A stretch of DNA of 64,000 nt from a virus, in the IMG/VR virus record IMGVR_UViG_3300034684_000059, positions 1 to 64,000 of that record; one strand, given 5' to 3'. Every line of letters begins with the position of its first letter. The stretch's first letter is position 1. Positions 8,875 to 16,783 of this stretch are shown here, piece after piece. The notes under the pieces are model-generated. The model ran no database searches. It had not been told where the DNA came from and was given only the letters and a program-made list of their open reading frames with translations. Both the position numbers and the translations under genes were made by a program.

Positions 8875-10491
8875 ATGAGTGGAAATTTCTACATGAATGA
8901 TGGTTCCAACGTACCGGAACCCAACGACATCCATCAGGCAGCAACTACCAACAGTTCGCGACAAGACCGGACTGTCCCGAAAGGAACTAATACGTTCCTT
9001 AATCTCCTTCGGTCCAGGAGAGTAAATTCGGCACTCTCTGAAGAAGGAGAAAAGTATAAGGCGACTCTCGAGAAGCATCTTAAATCTCGAGACATCGTCA
9101 TGGTAGGTCTTGAACTTGCTGCAGCCTTCGTGGTACATAACGGAAAGCGCGCGGTCGTACTCTATTTCCAGGAACATTATCCGGAAATAGAAAGAGAAGG
9201 TAACTTTGATGTCGACCAGCGAATCATGGAAACGTTTATCGAAGATAAACTGTACGACAACATGGAATTCGTTGACCGGTACATGATCACTCCGGCGGAC
9301 TATACCAGAGCAGAACATATGGCCAACTACTTGACCGCTCTGCTTCTGGTCGATGACGATGCCGGATTCACCATCCACGAAATGCAGTATGACGATTCTC
9401 GAACGAACCAATACTCCATCGACACCAACCCTTCAGCAGCCATCCAGTTCTGCAACAGTTACAGCCCGTGCGGAACTATTGGTCCTATGGACATTGCCAT
9501 TACCCCCTGCCTCAGAGAAGAAGTAGTGTCGTCAGATCCTTATCGACACTCTGAAAAAGACTACAAAACCGAGCCCATTGGTTGTATCGGAGGGTATTTC
9601 GAAATCGTACAATACCGTCCGGTTCGGGACGGTTCTTATCGTAGCAGACGTCGGACCGATGAACCTGAATTGCAGGTTATCATCCACATTTCCGAAGCAC
9701 AAAGCTTGGTACCTTCAGTGAAGTCTTATGCTTATCTGACTGCACTGTTTGCCGACCAAATCTTTAACCATCAACTTTGGCATAAACCGTTCTTGGCTCC
9801 CAATGGATTCGATATTGGGCGTCTCATTCTTGGACCTGATGGTCAGCCTCTGCCTCCCTTGACCGAAGACATGATTCAAGACATCCTTGAAACAAAATTC
9901 GCAGATCCGCTTATCGTGCAGGACATTCCTTTGGGAAGACCCGGCATTCCCATGATGCCGGCCCTTGCAGACACTGGCAAAGACCAGCGTGCGGTTATCG
10001 AGAAAATCGAACACTTCCTGGATGTGCCGCTGAGCGGTATTCACAGCATGACTGACCCGCAGAACGGTCTGTCGACCATTATCGGTACTTGCACCCACGG
10101 TGGCAACGTTACTGACATCCGGAGAATTGGTTTGTTTACCCTTCTTGAGGCCAACAAACCTTTGGAAGATGCGATGGCGTTCCAGTCGTTTGGACGCAAA
10201 CCCATTGATCGTTTGCAGTTCCTTCAGGAACATATGTACCATGATGCAAAAGCATCGTACTTTACGTGGGTGGTACCGATTGAGCCCGACGTAGTCACGG
10301 TACTGGCTCAAGAACTGAAACACCTCAATATCCGGTCTTCTGATATCGACAGTCGTGTGTATAACTACGGTAACGCCTATGACCGTGGTGTACGCTTCGC
10401 CGAAGGTATGAGTACTGCGAGAATTTCTCGCAGCAGAAACGACCGCAATTACCTGCGTGGTTCTCGCGCATACTACCGTCGAGAACGTTAA
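8875..10491 (+). CDS. Abundant virion-structural-like protein with strong codon bias
   Basis: 538 residues, start at ATG 8875. Codons here end in C or G far more often than in flanking genes (for example GAC, AAC, ATC, CTG runs), which is the usual mark of a phage's most heavily translated late gene. The C-terminus is very Arg-rich (ends YYRRER). No known fold is recognised. Candidates are the major capsid or a tube/sheath-class protein, but I cannot choose between them. It forms its own transcription unit with a long 5' spacer and a strong terminator at 10506-10542, consistent with a monocistronic, highly expressed message. Confidence 0.85.
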   Translation: MSGNFYMNDGSNVPEPNDIHQAATTNSSRQDRTVPKGTNTFLNLLRSRRVNSALSEEGEKYKATLEKHLKSRDIVMVGLELAAAFVVHNGKRAVVLYFQEHYPEIEREGNFDVDQRIMETFIEDKLYDNMEFVDRYMITPADYTRAEHMANYLTALLLVDDDAGFTIHEMQYDDSRTNQYSIDTNPSAAIQFCNSYSPCGTIGPMDIAITPCLREEVVSSDPYRHSEKDYKTEPIGCIGGYFEIVQYRPVRDGSYRSRRRTDEPELQVIIHISEAQSLVPSVKSYAYLTALFADQIFNHQLWHKPFLAPNGFDIGRLILGPDGQPLPPLTEDMIQDILETKFADPLIVQDIPLGRPGIPMMPALADTGKDQRAVIEKIEHFLDVPLSGIHSMTDPQNGLSTIIGTCTHGGNVTDIRRIGLFTLLEANKPLEDAMAFQSFGRKPIDRLQFLQEHMYHDAKASYFTWVVPIEPDVVTVLAQELKHLNIRSSDIDSRVYNYGNAYDRGVRFAEGMSTARISRSRNDRNYLRGSRAYYRRER

Positions 10492-10505
10492 CCTGTACAC
10501 TTGAT

Positions 10506-10542
10506 GAGATAGCTCTCTCCATCTTCGGGAGAGAGCTATCTC
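10506..10542. terminator. Strong hairpin terminator
   Basis: A 15-bp near-perfect stem (GAGATAGCTCTCTCC) with a 6-base loop, followed by TTCTT, ends the abundant-protein gene. Confidence 0.8.
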
Positions 10543-10591
10543 TTCTTACGTCGAATACAAGTTCTATTATTTTTCAACTAAGGGTAGAGCA

Positions 10592-12100
10592 ATGAGCAGT
10601 AGAACGTTTAGTCAATATAACCGATTTAAACTGTTTCATTACGATGAAGCTTTTCTAAATTCTCCAAACAGAAAAGTTCTAGAGTTTGAAGCAAGCTCTG
10701 CTGGAGTAAAACACAGTATAGAACGAACAACGCAGATCTTTTACGACATCAATACGACATTGGGATTCGTTGCCTCGTGCGATTGTGGATCGTATTCCGG
10801 CAATTATTACGCAGGAAGTGTTTGTCCTAAATGTGGATCTATCGTACAAAGTCAATTCGCAGAAAATATGGAACATCAATTGTGGCTCGATATCCCACAA
10901 GAGTTTGTTCCTATACCTCACCCAGTGTTTTTCAAAATACTGAAGACATGGATGGGTATGGTAAAATCTCCCGGCAAAAAGAGAGTAAAACTTTCTGTTC
11001 TGGATGCTATAGTTGATCCTGAGCAGGATCTTCCTGCAAACGTTAAGACACACATCCACGGACAAGGATTGACTTACTTCTACAACAACTTCGATGACAT
11101 CATGCAATTCTTCCTCGAAGTGTACCCTAAGACGAAGAAAAGTGCAGATACGAAGTATATCGAATTCTTATACACCAATGAACGAGAACATTTATTCTTA
11201 CGAAAATTCCCATTGCTGAATCCTGCATTGACTCCGCAAGGAAAAGAAGGAAGGATGCGAGCAATAGACAAACCGTCTACGCACATCCTTACCGCAATCA
11301 CAGATCTGAATAATCTTAAAAACAGTCACCGCAGAACATTTGTTCGGTCTAAATACGTGGACAAAATGTTATGGCGAGTTTACGAAAATATATTACAATA
11401 CACAAAAGATATCATCAAAGAAAAGTTGGGTCAGAAATTTGCACATGTCAGAAAACATGTCATGGGCACACGCATCCATTGTTCTTCTCGTACGGTTATC
11501 TCTCCGATCGTAGTACCACATAAGGGAGATGAAATACATTGCCCTTGGGAAGCGGCAGTAAATATATACGGACTACAATTGCGCAATGTGATGACTAATC
11601 GCAAACACCCCATCGTAGATCCCGTTACAGGAAAAATCACCAAGAGAGCATATACTCCTGCAGAAGCAGAGATAAAATATCGACAAGCACAAGTGATGTA
11701 TGATCCAGACGTCCACGCGATGCTTGAAACCCTTATGCGTGAAGCTGGGGGATTCTTTCCGGTGCTCATGGGACGAAATCCAACTTTGGTACATGGCGGG
11801 ATTTTGTATTTGAAACTGGCTAAGATCAAAACGGATATCAATGATCGTACGTACAGTATCCCCCCAATATGGTGCAAAGGACCAAACAACGATTTCGATG
11901 GGGATGAAATGTATGTGATACATATCCAAGAACAGGGTATGGTTGAACATGTCCAGAATCTTCATCCAAAACAACTGATGCTGGATAAAGAGAATCTAGC
12001 AGTAAGTGGAACAGTTGCCCCTACTGCACAAGCAGCAGTGCATCTTAATTCGTTCTTGCATACAGCATACGACGTTCCAGAATCAGTACGATTCAAATAA
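10592..12100 (+). CDS. RNA polymerase beta' subunit, N-terminal half
   Basis: 502 residues. A zinc ribbon with the beta' spacing C-x-C ... C-x2-C is at C63, C65, C78 and C81. Farther on, GTRIHCSSRTVISP is the counterpart of the bacterial RVDYSGRSVI region, RNPTLVHGG matches RAPTLHRLG, and DFDGD at 434-438 is the catalytic loop (bacterial NADFDGD) whose aspartates bind the active-site magnesium. The protein ends soon after the loop, and the rest of beta' is a separate gene at 26833. This split is characteristic of phiKZ-like phages. By presence of the zinc ribbon and pairing with the 24661/26833 genes I infer that it belongs to the non-virion polymerase. It stands alone between two terminators. 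Confidence 0.93.
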   Translation: MSSRTFSQYNRFKLFHYDEAFLNSPNRKVLEFEASSAGVKHSIERTTQIFYDINTTLGFVASCDCGSYSGNYYAGSVCPKCGSIVQSQFAENMEHQLWLDIPQEFVPIPHPVFFKILKTWMGMVKSPGKKRVKLSVLDAIVDPEQDLPANVKTHIHGQGLTYFYNNFDDIMQFFLEVYPKTKKSADTKYIEFLYTNEREHLFLRKFPLLNPALTPQGKEGRMRAIDKPSTHILTAITDLNNLKNSHRRTFVRSKYVDKMLWRVYENILQYTKDIIKEKLGQKFAHVRKHVMGTRIHCSSRTVISPIVVPHKGDEIHCPWEAAVNIYGLQLRNVMTNRKHPIVDPVTGKITKRAYTPAEAEIKYRQAQVMYDPDVHAMLETLMREAGGFFPVLMGRNPTLVHGGILYLKLAKIKTDINDRTYSIPPIWCKGPNNDFDGDEMYVIHIQEQGMVEHVQNLHPKQLMLDKENLAVSGTVAPTAQAAVHLNSFLHTAYDVPESVRFK

Positions 12101-12114
12101 GTCAACCAGAAAAC

Positions 12115-12144
12115 ATAAGAGGAAGACATTTGTCTTCCTCTTAT
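12115..12144. terminator. Hairpin terminator
   Basis: A 14-bp perfect stem (ATAAGAGGAAGACA) with a 2-base loop directly after the RNAP beta' N gene; AT-rich on both sides. Confidence 0.8.
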
Positions 12145-12204
12145 ATTAGTGTAATTTTCCACTATTGCGTATATGACATGTGAACATATATGGAGGTGTA
12201 ACGG

Positions 12205-12861
12205 ATGTTAGAGTGTCAAGGAGCCCCACCAATGTCGGCCCTATTGGGGACATCTGGTGAGACAGCTCTTAGAGTAAGTCTTGGAAGAAATGCTGAATAT
12301 TTTGGATCTAATTCTGATCCGTATCGAGAACAGTACCATCATTTCAGAGAAGCCATTATTGAGCCTATCCGTAAAGCTCGTCAAACTATCATCCGAGCTG
12401 GGGTCCAATTAAAAGATCCTGAAGCTATTCGATATCTCGAGAAGTTGGAAGATCTGAAAACACTTCCTACGTCTATGATGGGTCCTCTTATCACGTACGA
12501 TCCGTTATATCGTCTTATGCGTCAAGGTCGTATATATGGATGGGGATATGAAGACAATGTCAGCTTGTCTTTAGATAAAGAAATGTACGATAGACTGTTG
12601 AGTAACAACCACATCGAAGATGTGTACAATCACGATGCCAATTATACAGACGATGAGCGAGAAGTAAGAGCATCAATCGCAAAATACTACAACTGGGATG
12701 AAGAAGACATTGTAGTTTTCACTGAAGAACACTCATCCGCAGATAGTGTAATGTATTCGTATGATGAAAGAAGTCTTCTGCGTGCAGCACGCAGATATAT
12801 GGATGACTTCTTAAAAGATACCCCGTTTGATCCTACAGATCCTACGGAACTGAGAGGATGA
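12205..12861 (+). CDS. Unknown 218-residue acidic protein
   Basis: ATG at 12205 preceded by TGGAGGTGTAACGG. The protein is acidic with many Asp/Glu/Tyr residues, especially in the C-terminal half, and ends DPTDPTELRG. No family is recognised. It forms its own transcription unit bounded by terminators at 12115 and 12870. Its neighbour upstream is an RNAP subunit, but nothing in the sequence links it to transcription. Confidence 0.75.
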   Translation: MLECQGAPPMSALLGTSGETALRVSLGRNAEYFGSNSDPYREQYHHFREAIIEPIRKARQTIIRAGVQLKDPEAIRYLEKLEDLKTLPTSMMGPLITYDPLYRLMRQGRIYGWGYEDNVSLSLDKEMYDRLLSNNHIEDVYNHDANYTDDEREVRASIAKYYNWDEEDIVVFTEEHSSADSVMYSYDERSLLRAARRYMDDFLKDTPFDPTDPTELRG

Positions 12862-12869
12862 TTCAATAA

Positions 12870-12897
12870 GAGGGGTCGCACCAGATGGCGACCCCTC
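12870..12897. terminator. Hairpin terminator
   Basis: A GC-rich 10-bp stem (GAGGGGTCGC) with an 8-base loop, followed by ATTTAAT, after the 12205 gene. Confidence 0.8.
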
Positions 12898-12930
12898 ATT
12901 TAATCTGATTCTATTTTTTTGGAGAAACAA

Positions 12931-13347
12931 ATGAAACCATGTATACCTACGTTAGATTCTGTCGGTAGAATAATCACTGAACCCAAACAGATTGCAGCAT
13001 ACTTGTTACGGCAGATATTTGCTCAACCTGCAGACGGTACAGATATGTATCGGGATCATATCGTATCTTTTCGTTTATTGCACGCACAGTATGGAAACCA
13101 TCCCGATACTTTTGCGGAGATCTTTCAAGATAAATTAAGTGTAGTATTTAGTAGATATTTACCGAACGCAGACGTTCAAGTTCAAGCAGACGTTCCTTCT
13201 GATCCAAGTAAAGCGTATACTTTAAATATCTCAATATTAGCACAGGATAGTTCTGGAACTAATGATCTTGTACTTACCAATGGACTTATCGAAATCGGGC
13301 AAGATGGCCAAACTTTTACTATTAACTTCACAGGAACACAAATATGA
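12931..13347 (+). CDS. Unknown 138-residue protein
   Basis: I place the start at ATG 12931 (MKPCIPTLDSVG) because TTTTTTTGGAGAAACAA precedes it; a TTG twelve bases earlier lies inside the ribosome binding site. The C-terminal half is a beta-rich domain, with a hydrophobic stretch around residues 90-130. Its size and composition would fit a small tail-completion or baseplate protein, but it heads an operon that continues with DNA-metabolism genes. Its stop overlaps the next start by four bases (ATGA). Confidence 0.7.
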   Translation: MKPCIPTLDSVGRIITEPKQIAAYLLRQIFAQPADGTDMYRDHIVSFRLLHAQYGNHPDTFAEIFQDKLSVVFSRYLPNADVQVQADVPSDPSKAYTLNISILAQDSSGTNDLVLTNGLIEIGQDGQTFTINFTGTQI

Positions 13348-13976
13348 CCCACACTAACTCCAAAATTCCGGACGATAACGGTGTAGACTTTATGGATGAT
13401 TTTTCTGGAATCATGAAAATCCTGGAAAAAAATACAAAACAACGAGAAACTATTTCTCTTAAAGAGCTTCTGGAGTTTGCTCCTATCTTTAGAGAACTTG
13501 AAGAAGATTGTTCTCCTGACGAAATCGAGTATCGTACAAATCTCGCAAACAAATATTTCCAGAGAGTAAACAGATATTCCCCCATTGAAGTTACGGGAAT
13601 AAATGGGGAAGTTCTCTTCACACTTCCTCCGTCACAAAGAACACTGAATTTATTGGAAAATACTCAAATTGTATCCGAGATTTCCGGTAATTGGGAAAAG
13701 TTTGCACCTCATCAGCAGAAAATGGCTCTGAAGATATTGGAAAACAATATCTTTCATAGTCAAAAATTAGAAGTATCCGAAGTTACTACGTTGAGAACGA
13801 TCATACATCAGATGGACATCCATGTGTTGTATCATACAAATCCTGAATTCAAAGCAATGGTAGATGCACAAATCGAAATTTCAGAAATAGAAGAACTCCC
13901 GGATAATGAGTCCCTCACCTATGGTTCAGATATGCCGGATTACGATATATACGATGACCAACTTGAAGACGAATAA
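13344..13976 (+). CDS. Unknown 210-residue acidic protein
   Basis: Starts in the ATGA overlap with the previous gene, so it is translationally coupled. It is helical and strongly acidic, ending YDDQLEDE. No domain is recognised. It directly precedes the SbcD-like nuclease by 14 bases in the same operon, so a supporting role in DNA metabolism is possible. Confidence 0.7.
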   Translation: MTHTNSKIPDDNGVDFMDDFSGIMKILEKNTKQRETISLKELLEFAPIFRELEEDCSPDEIEYRTNLANKYFQRVNRYSPIEVTGINGEVLFTLPPSQRTLNLLENTQIVSEISGNWEKFAPHQQKMALKILENNIFHSQKLEVSEVTTLRTIIHQMDIHVLYHTNPEFKAMVDAQIEISEIEELPDNESLTYGSDMPDYDIYDDQLEDE

Positions 13977-13990
13977 GGAAATTTTTTCAA

Positions 13991-15112
13991 ATGACATCAA
14001 CAAAGTATCGTATCTTATCAATTTCTGACTTACATCTAGATCATCCTAAAGTAAGTGCAGAACACATGATAACGTCTTTGGAATTGTTCTTGCTGTCTAA
14101 AATACCAACAGCTAAACTGTTATTCATAGCAGGAGATACATTTCACAGACACATGAAAGTAGACTCCATAAATGCTCTTAAGACTATAGAGTTCTTGCAG
14201 AGATTGTTAACTATTTGTAAAACTTCAAATTGTAAATTGCGAGTACTTCGAGGAACATTCACCCACGACAGAAATCAATGTCAACTATTCGAAAGTCTCA
14301 ATGAACATATCAATGCAGACCTTAAGTATTTCGACAATGTGGAATTAGAACACATTGAAGATCTAGCATTAAAAGTATTATACCTTCCGGATAACTTACC
14401 GTATACTGATTCAGAGGAGTGTATCTCAGACATCAAAAAGAGAATGTCTGAAGTCCTGTGGGATACAGTAGACCTTGTTATTGGTCATGGATATTTCGAA
14501 CACGTTCTTCCTCCTGGAGCGCATCATAAACCCCCATGTCTTTTTACAAAGAATCAATTTAAAGACTTTGTCAAAGGACTTGTACTTATGGGGCATGTGC
14601 ACACTTCCTCTAGAAAAGGAAATATCCTTTATCATGGTTCATTTGAAAGAATGAATCACGGAGAAGAAGAATCAAAAGGGTATCTAATCATAGATAGAGA
14701 TGGTGATAAATATCATCCGACGTTTGTTGAAAACACTAATTCCATCTTGTTTTCTACGATATATCCTAGAGGAAATACTGTCGATGAACTTTTCAAAGAT
14801 CTACAAAAACAAGTGCTTGATAAATTCGGCTCTCGTCCGTATGGACACCTCCGGATAGGACTATCAGAGACAGATCTGCGTCAAGTTCTAGTCAGTCAAA
14901 TGTCTGAATTATACGGAGAACATTTACACGTTACGGGATTAAACACTACAAAACCTACAACTTCAGACCAAGTTGTAACTAATCATAATTTTCAGGTATT
15001 TACACAAGTGGAACCTACCGAAGAAAATCTTGCGGAGTTAATTAAAAACCACATGCAAGAAACCAACCAACCAGAATTAGATATTGAAAGAATTCGTGAA
15101 CTACTTGTGTGA
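13991..15112 (+). CDS. SbcD/Mre11-like metallophosphoesterase nuclease
   Basis: 373 residues with the calcineurin-like phosphoesterase motifs in order: SDLHLDH (D13, H15), AGDTFH (D49), THD at 91-93 in place of the usual GNHD, IGHGYF (H166) and MGHVHTS (H202, H204). This is the core of SbcD/Mre11/T4 gp47 nucleases, which process DNA ends in a complex with an SbcC/Rad50 ATPase during repair, recombination and recombination-dependent replication. The third motif reads RGTFTHD, so the Asn is lost; His and Asp are kept. No SbcC partner is in the window. It lies in an operon with an unknown gene and the ssDNA-binding-like protein at 16020. Confidence 0.85.
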   Translation: MTSTKYRILSISDLHLDHPKVSAEHMITSLELFLLSKIPTAKLLFIAGDTFHRHMKVDSINALKTIEFLQRLLTICKTSNCKLRVLRGTFTHDRNQCQLFESLNEHINADLKYFDNVELEHIEDLALKVLYLPDNLPYTDSEECISDIKKRMSEVLWDTVDLVIGHGYFEHVLPPGAHHKPPCLFTKNQFKDFVKGLVLMGHVHTSSRKGNILYHGSFERMNHGEEESKGYLIIDRDGDKYHPTFVENTNSILFSTIYPRGNTVDELFKDLQKQVLDKFGSRPYGHLRIGLSETDLRQVLVSQMSELYGEHLHVTGLNTTKPTTSDQVVTNHNFQVFTQVEPTEENLAELIKNHMQETNQPELDIERIRELLV

Positions 15113-15127
15113 AGGAGGATATAGTTT

Positions 15128-16009
15128 GTGATAAATCAAACCGAAGAAGGATTGAGTCTAGGCGTATCAAAAATAATAGATACCTTCTACAATCTAAGTC
15201 AAGCTAAGCAGAAGATTGCCTGGGACATCATCACGATTAATATCTCAACATTAATACGAAACAATTGCAGTAAAGAGGTTTCTGATGAAACCATTCTTCA
15301 TAATGTCGATGAAGACTTAGATCAAATTGTCAAGTCTATATCTAAATACTATCAATCGTTCACTCATCCTCCAGAACAAACCGCAGTTTTGTTGTACTTC
15401 CCAGATTATTCTGCATTGCCTGAACTACACCGTAGAACGGAAAACAAAACTAATGCAAGAATACGAAAAATCACAGAACAATTTTCTTCACGTACACTTA
15501 CAAAAAATACCAAAGAAAAAGTTATAATGTTTGAGAACTTAACGTGTATCATACGTAAAGCTGGAACTTCCAAACTTTTCCCCCATCAAGAAATCTATCA
15601 GTACCTTACTCACACGATAGGCAAAGGTGCATTGTCCAAAATCAAAACTTTATTTGGTCTTAGACAATTAAAAGTTGCCATGCTTAGCCATTGTCCACTG
15701 GATTTTCATCTGTGCAGGTACACTAAGAATTTTACCTTAATAGAAAGTTATACTGGAAACACAAAAACGGCAATTGATTTTGGATCAAAACTATTCGATT
15801 CTGAGTACGTTCCGTTTAACACGGCAACTCACCTTTTGTTTGGAGATAAAGTTCATGTTGTTCCGATAGTTAAAAGAAACCATAAGAAGATGTTTTTGGA
15901 GTATGCAAAAAAACAACGGTGGTTAACATTAGATGAACCAAAAATTGTCCAGCTTATAGCTGCAACTGGACAAGTTCCTAAACAAGTGTTAACTACTGTA
16001 AAATTTTAA
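15128..16009 (+). CDS. Unknown 293-residue protein in DNA-metabolism operon
   Basis: Starts at GTG 15128 with an excellent AAGGAGGATATAGTTT upstream. The protein is basic and mixed alpha/beta, with no recognised motif. It sits 15 bases after the SbcD-like gene and 10 before the possible ssDNA-binding protein, so a role in replication or repair is inferred from position alone. Confidence 0.75.
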   Translation: MINQTEEGLSLGVSKIIDTFYNLSQAKQKIAWDIITINISTLIRNNCSKEVSDETILHNVDEDLDQIVKSISKYYQSFTHPPEQTAVLLYFPDYSALPELHRRTENKTNARIRKITEQFSSRTLTKNTKEKVIMFENLTCIIRKAGTSKLFPHQEIYQYLTHTIGKGALSKIKTLFGLRQLKVAMLSHCPLDFHLCRYTKNFTLIESYTGNTKTAIDFGSKLFDSEYVPFNTATHLLFGDKVHVVPIVKRNHKKMFLEYAKKQRWLTLDEPKIVQLIAATGQVPKQVLTTVKF

Positions 16010-16019
16010 GGAGAATATC

Positions 16020-16655
16020 ATGTGCACGTTGTATGCTGAAGCAGGCAAAAATCGATTGACCTTCAATGCATTCAGGGGTATGGGAACATTGGCCGTATTT
16101 GGGGATCAGGGGAATTCTCCGGTTATCAATATAGCTCTTCCTCCCAAGGGAGTACAGTTCTTTATTGATTATGCTCCGAAGCTACTGACTGTAGGTCCTG
16201 GAACAAGATTCCCTTGCAAGATCTCGAAAAGAAAACCCAATGCAGACGGCGGAAAACCTGAAATCATAGAAACTTTTCTGCATCTTGGAAAAACCGAACA
16301 GAACCTTCCGTATGTAGAAATCACCAGCAATGGACGAAGTGAAAAATTCCCCATTCGTCCCAGTAAACAGGTTGAGATTCCTGGACACGCTGACGACATG
16401 GAAGCACAGATGGCCATGGAACTGCGTGCATTTGTGCGTTACATAACTCAGCAGTGGACTATAGAAATAGCAAATTCTAGAAGTTCTGGAAATTCTGGGA
16501 ATGCTGGTTCTGGAGGAAACTCTAATAATTACCGTAAGAATTATAACAATAACCGCAATTACAATAATCGTAATAACAATTACGGGTCGAATAACCAGTA
16601 CCAGAATAATGGAAACAATTCTTCTGGAGAAGAAAACGCAGACGGAATCTACTAA
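16020..16655 (+). CDS. Possible ssDNA-binding protein with Asn/Gly-rich tail
   Basis: 211 residues. The first 140 form a compact beta-rich region with alternating hydrophobic strands (LTFNAFRGMGTLAVFG, then basic KISKRKP), compatible with an OB-like fold. From about residue 155 to 205 it is almost only Asn, Gly, Ser, Tyr and Arg, a disordered low-complexity tail, and the end is short and acidic (GEENADGIY). A folded domain plus a disordered linker and acidic tip is how bacterial and phage SSBs are built, and the operon is a DNA-metabolism one. The SSB call is an inference. The repetitive tail could also make it an RNA-binding or condensate-forming protein. Confidence 0.5.
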   Translation: MCTLYAEAGKNRLTFNAFRGMGTLAVFGDQGNSPVINIALPPKGVQFFIDYAPKLLTVGPGTRFPCKISKRKPNADGGKPEIIETFLHLGKTEQNLPYVEITSNGRSEKFPIRPSKQVEIPGHADDMEAQMAMELRAFVRYITQQWTIEIANSRSSGNSGNAGSGGNSNNYRKNYNNNRNYNNRNNNYGSNNQYQNNGNNSSGEENADGIY

Positions 16656-16668
16656 CGTACATAGATAC

Positions 16669-16697
16669 TACGGAGCACCTTAAACGGGTGCTCCGTA
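16669..16697. terminator. Hairpin terminator
   Basis: An 11-bp perfect stem (TACGGAGCACC) with a 7-base loop ends the SbcD/SSB-like operon. Confidence 0.8.
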
Positions 16698-16718
16698 TAG
16701 TCAACAGAATCAGACAGA

Positions 16719-16726
16719 TATATTAC
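16719..16726 (+). promoter_or_regulatory. TATATTAC early-type promoter
   Basis: GATATATTACTATTTGG lies 57 bp upstream of ATG 16784, right after a terminator. The octamer is shared with nine other intergenic sites in this window. Confidence 0.7.
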
Positions 16727-16783
16727 TATTTGGATACTGGGTTATAGTTTTATTGATGTAATTTTTAATTTTGAGGGAACACA

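Noticed and set aside
9715-10500. Long minus-strand frame opposite the abundant-protein gene
   Set aside because: It arises from the strong codon bias of the plus-strand gene; no ribosome binding site, and composition is unlike a real protein.
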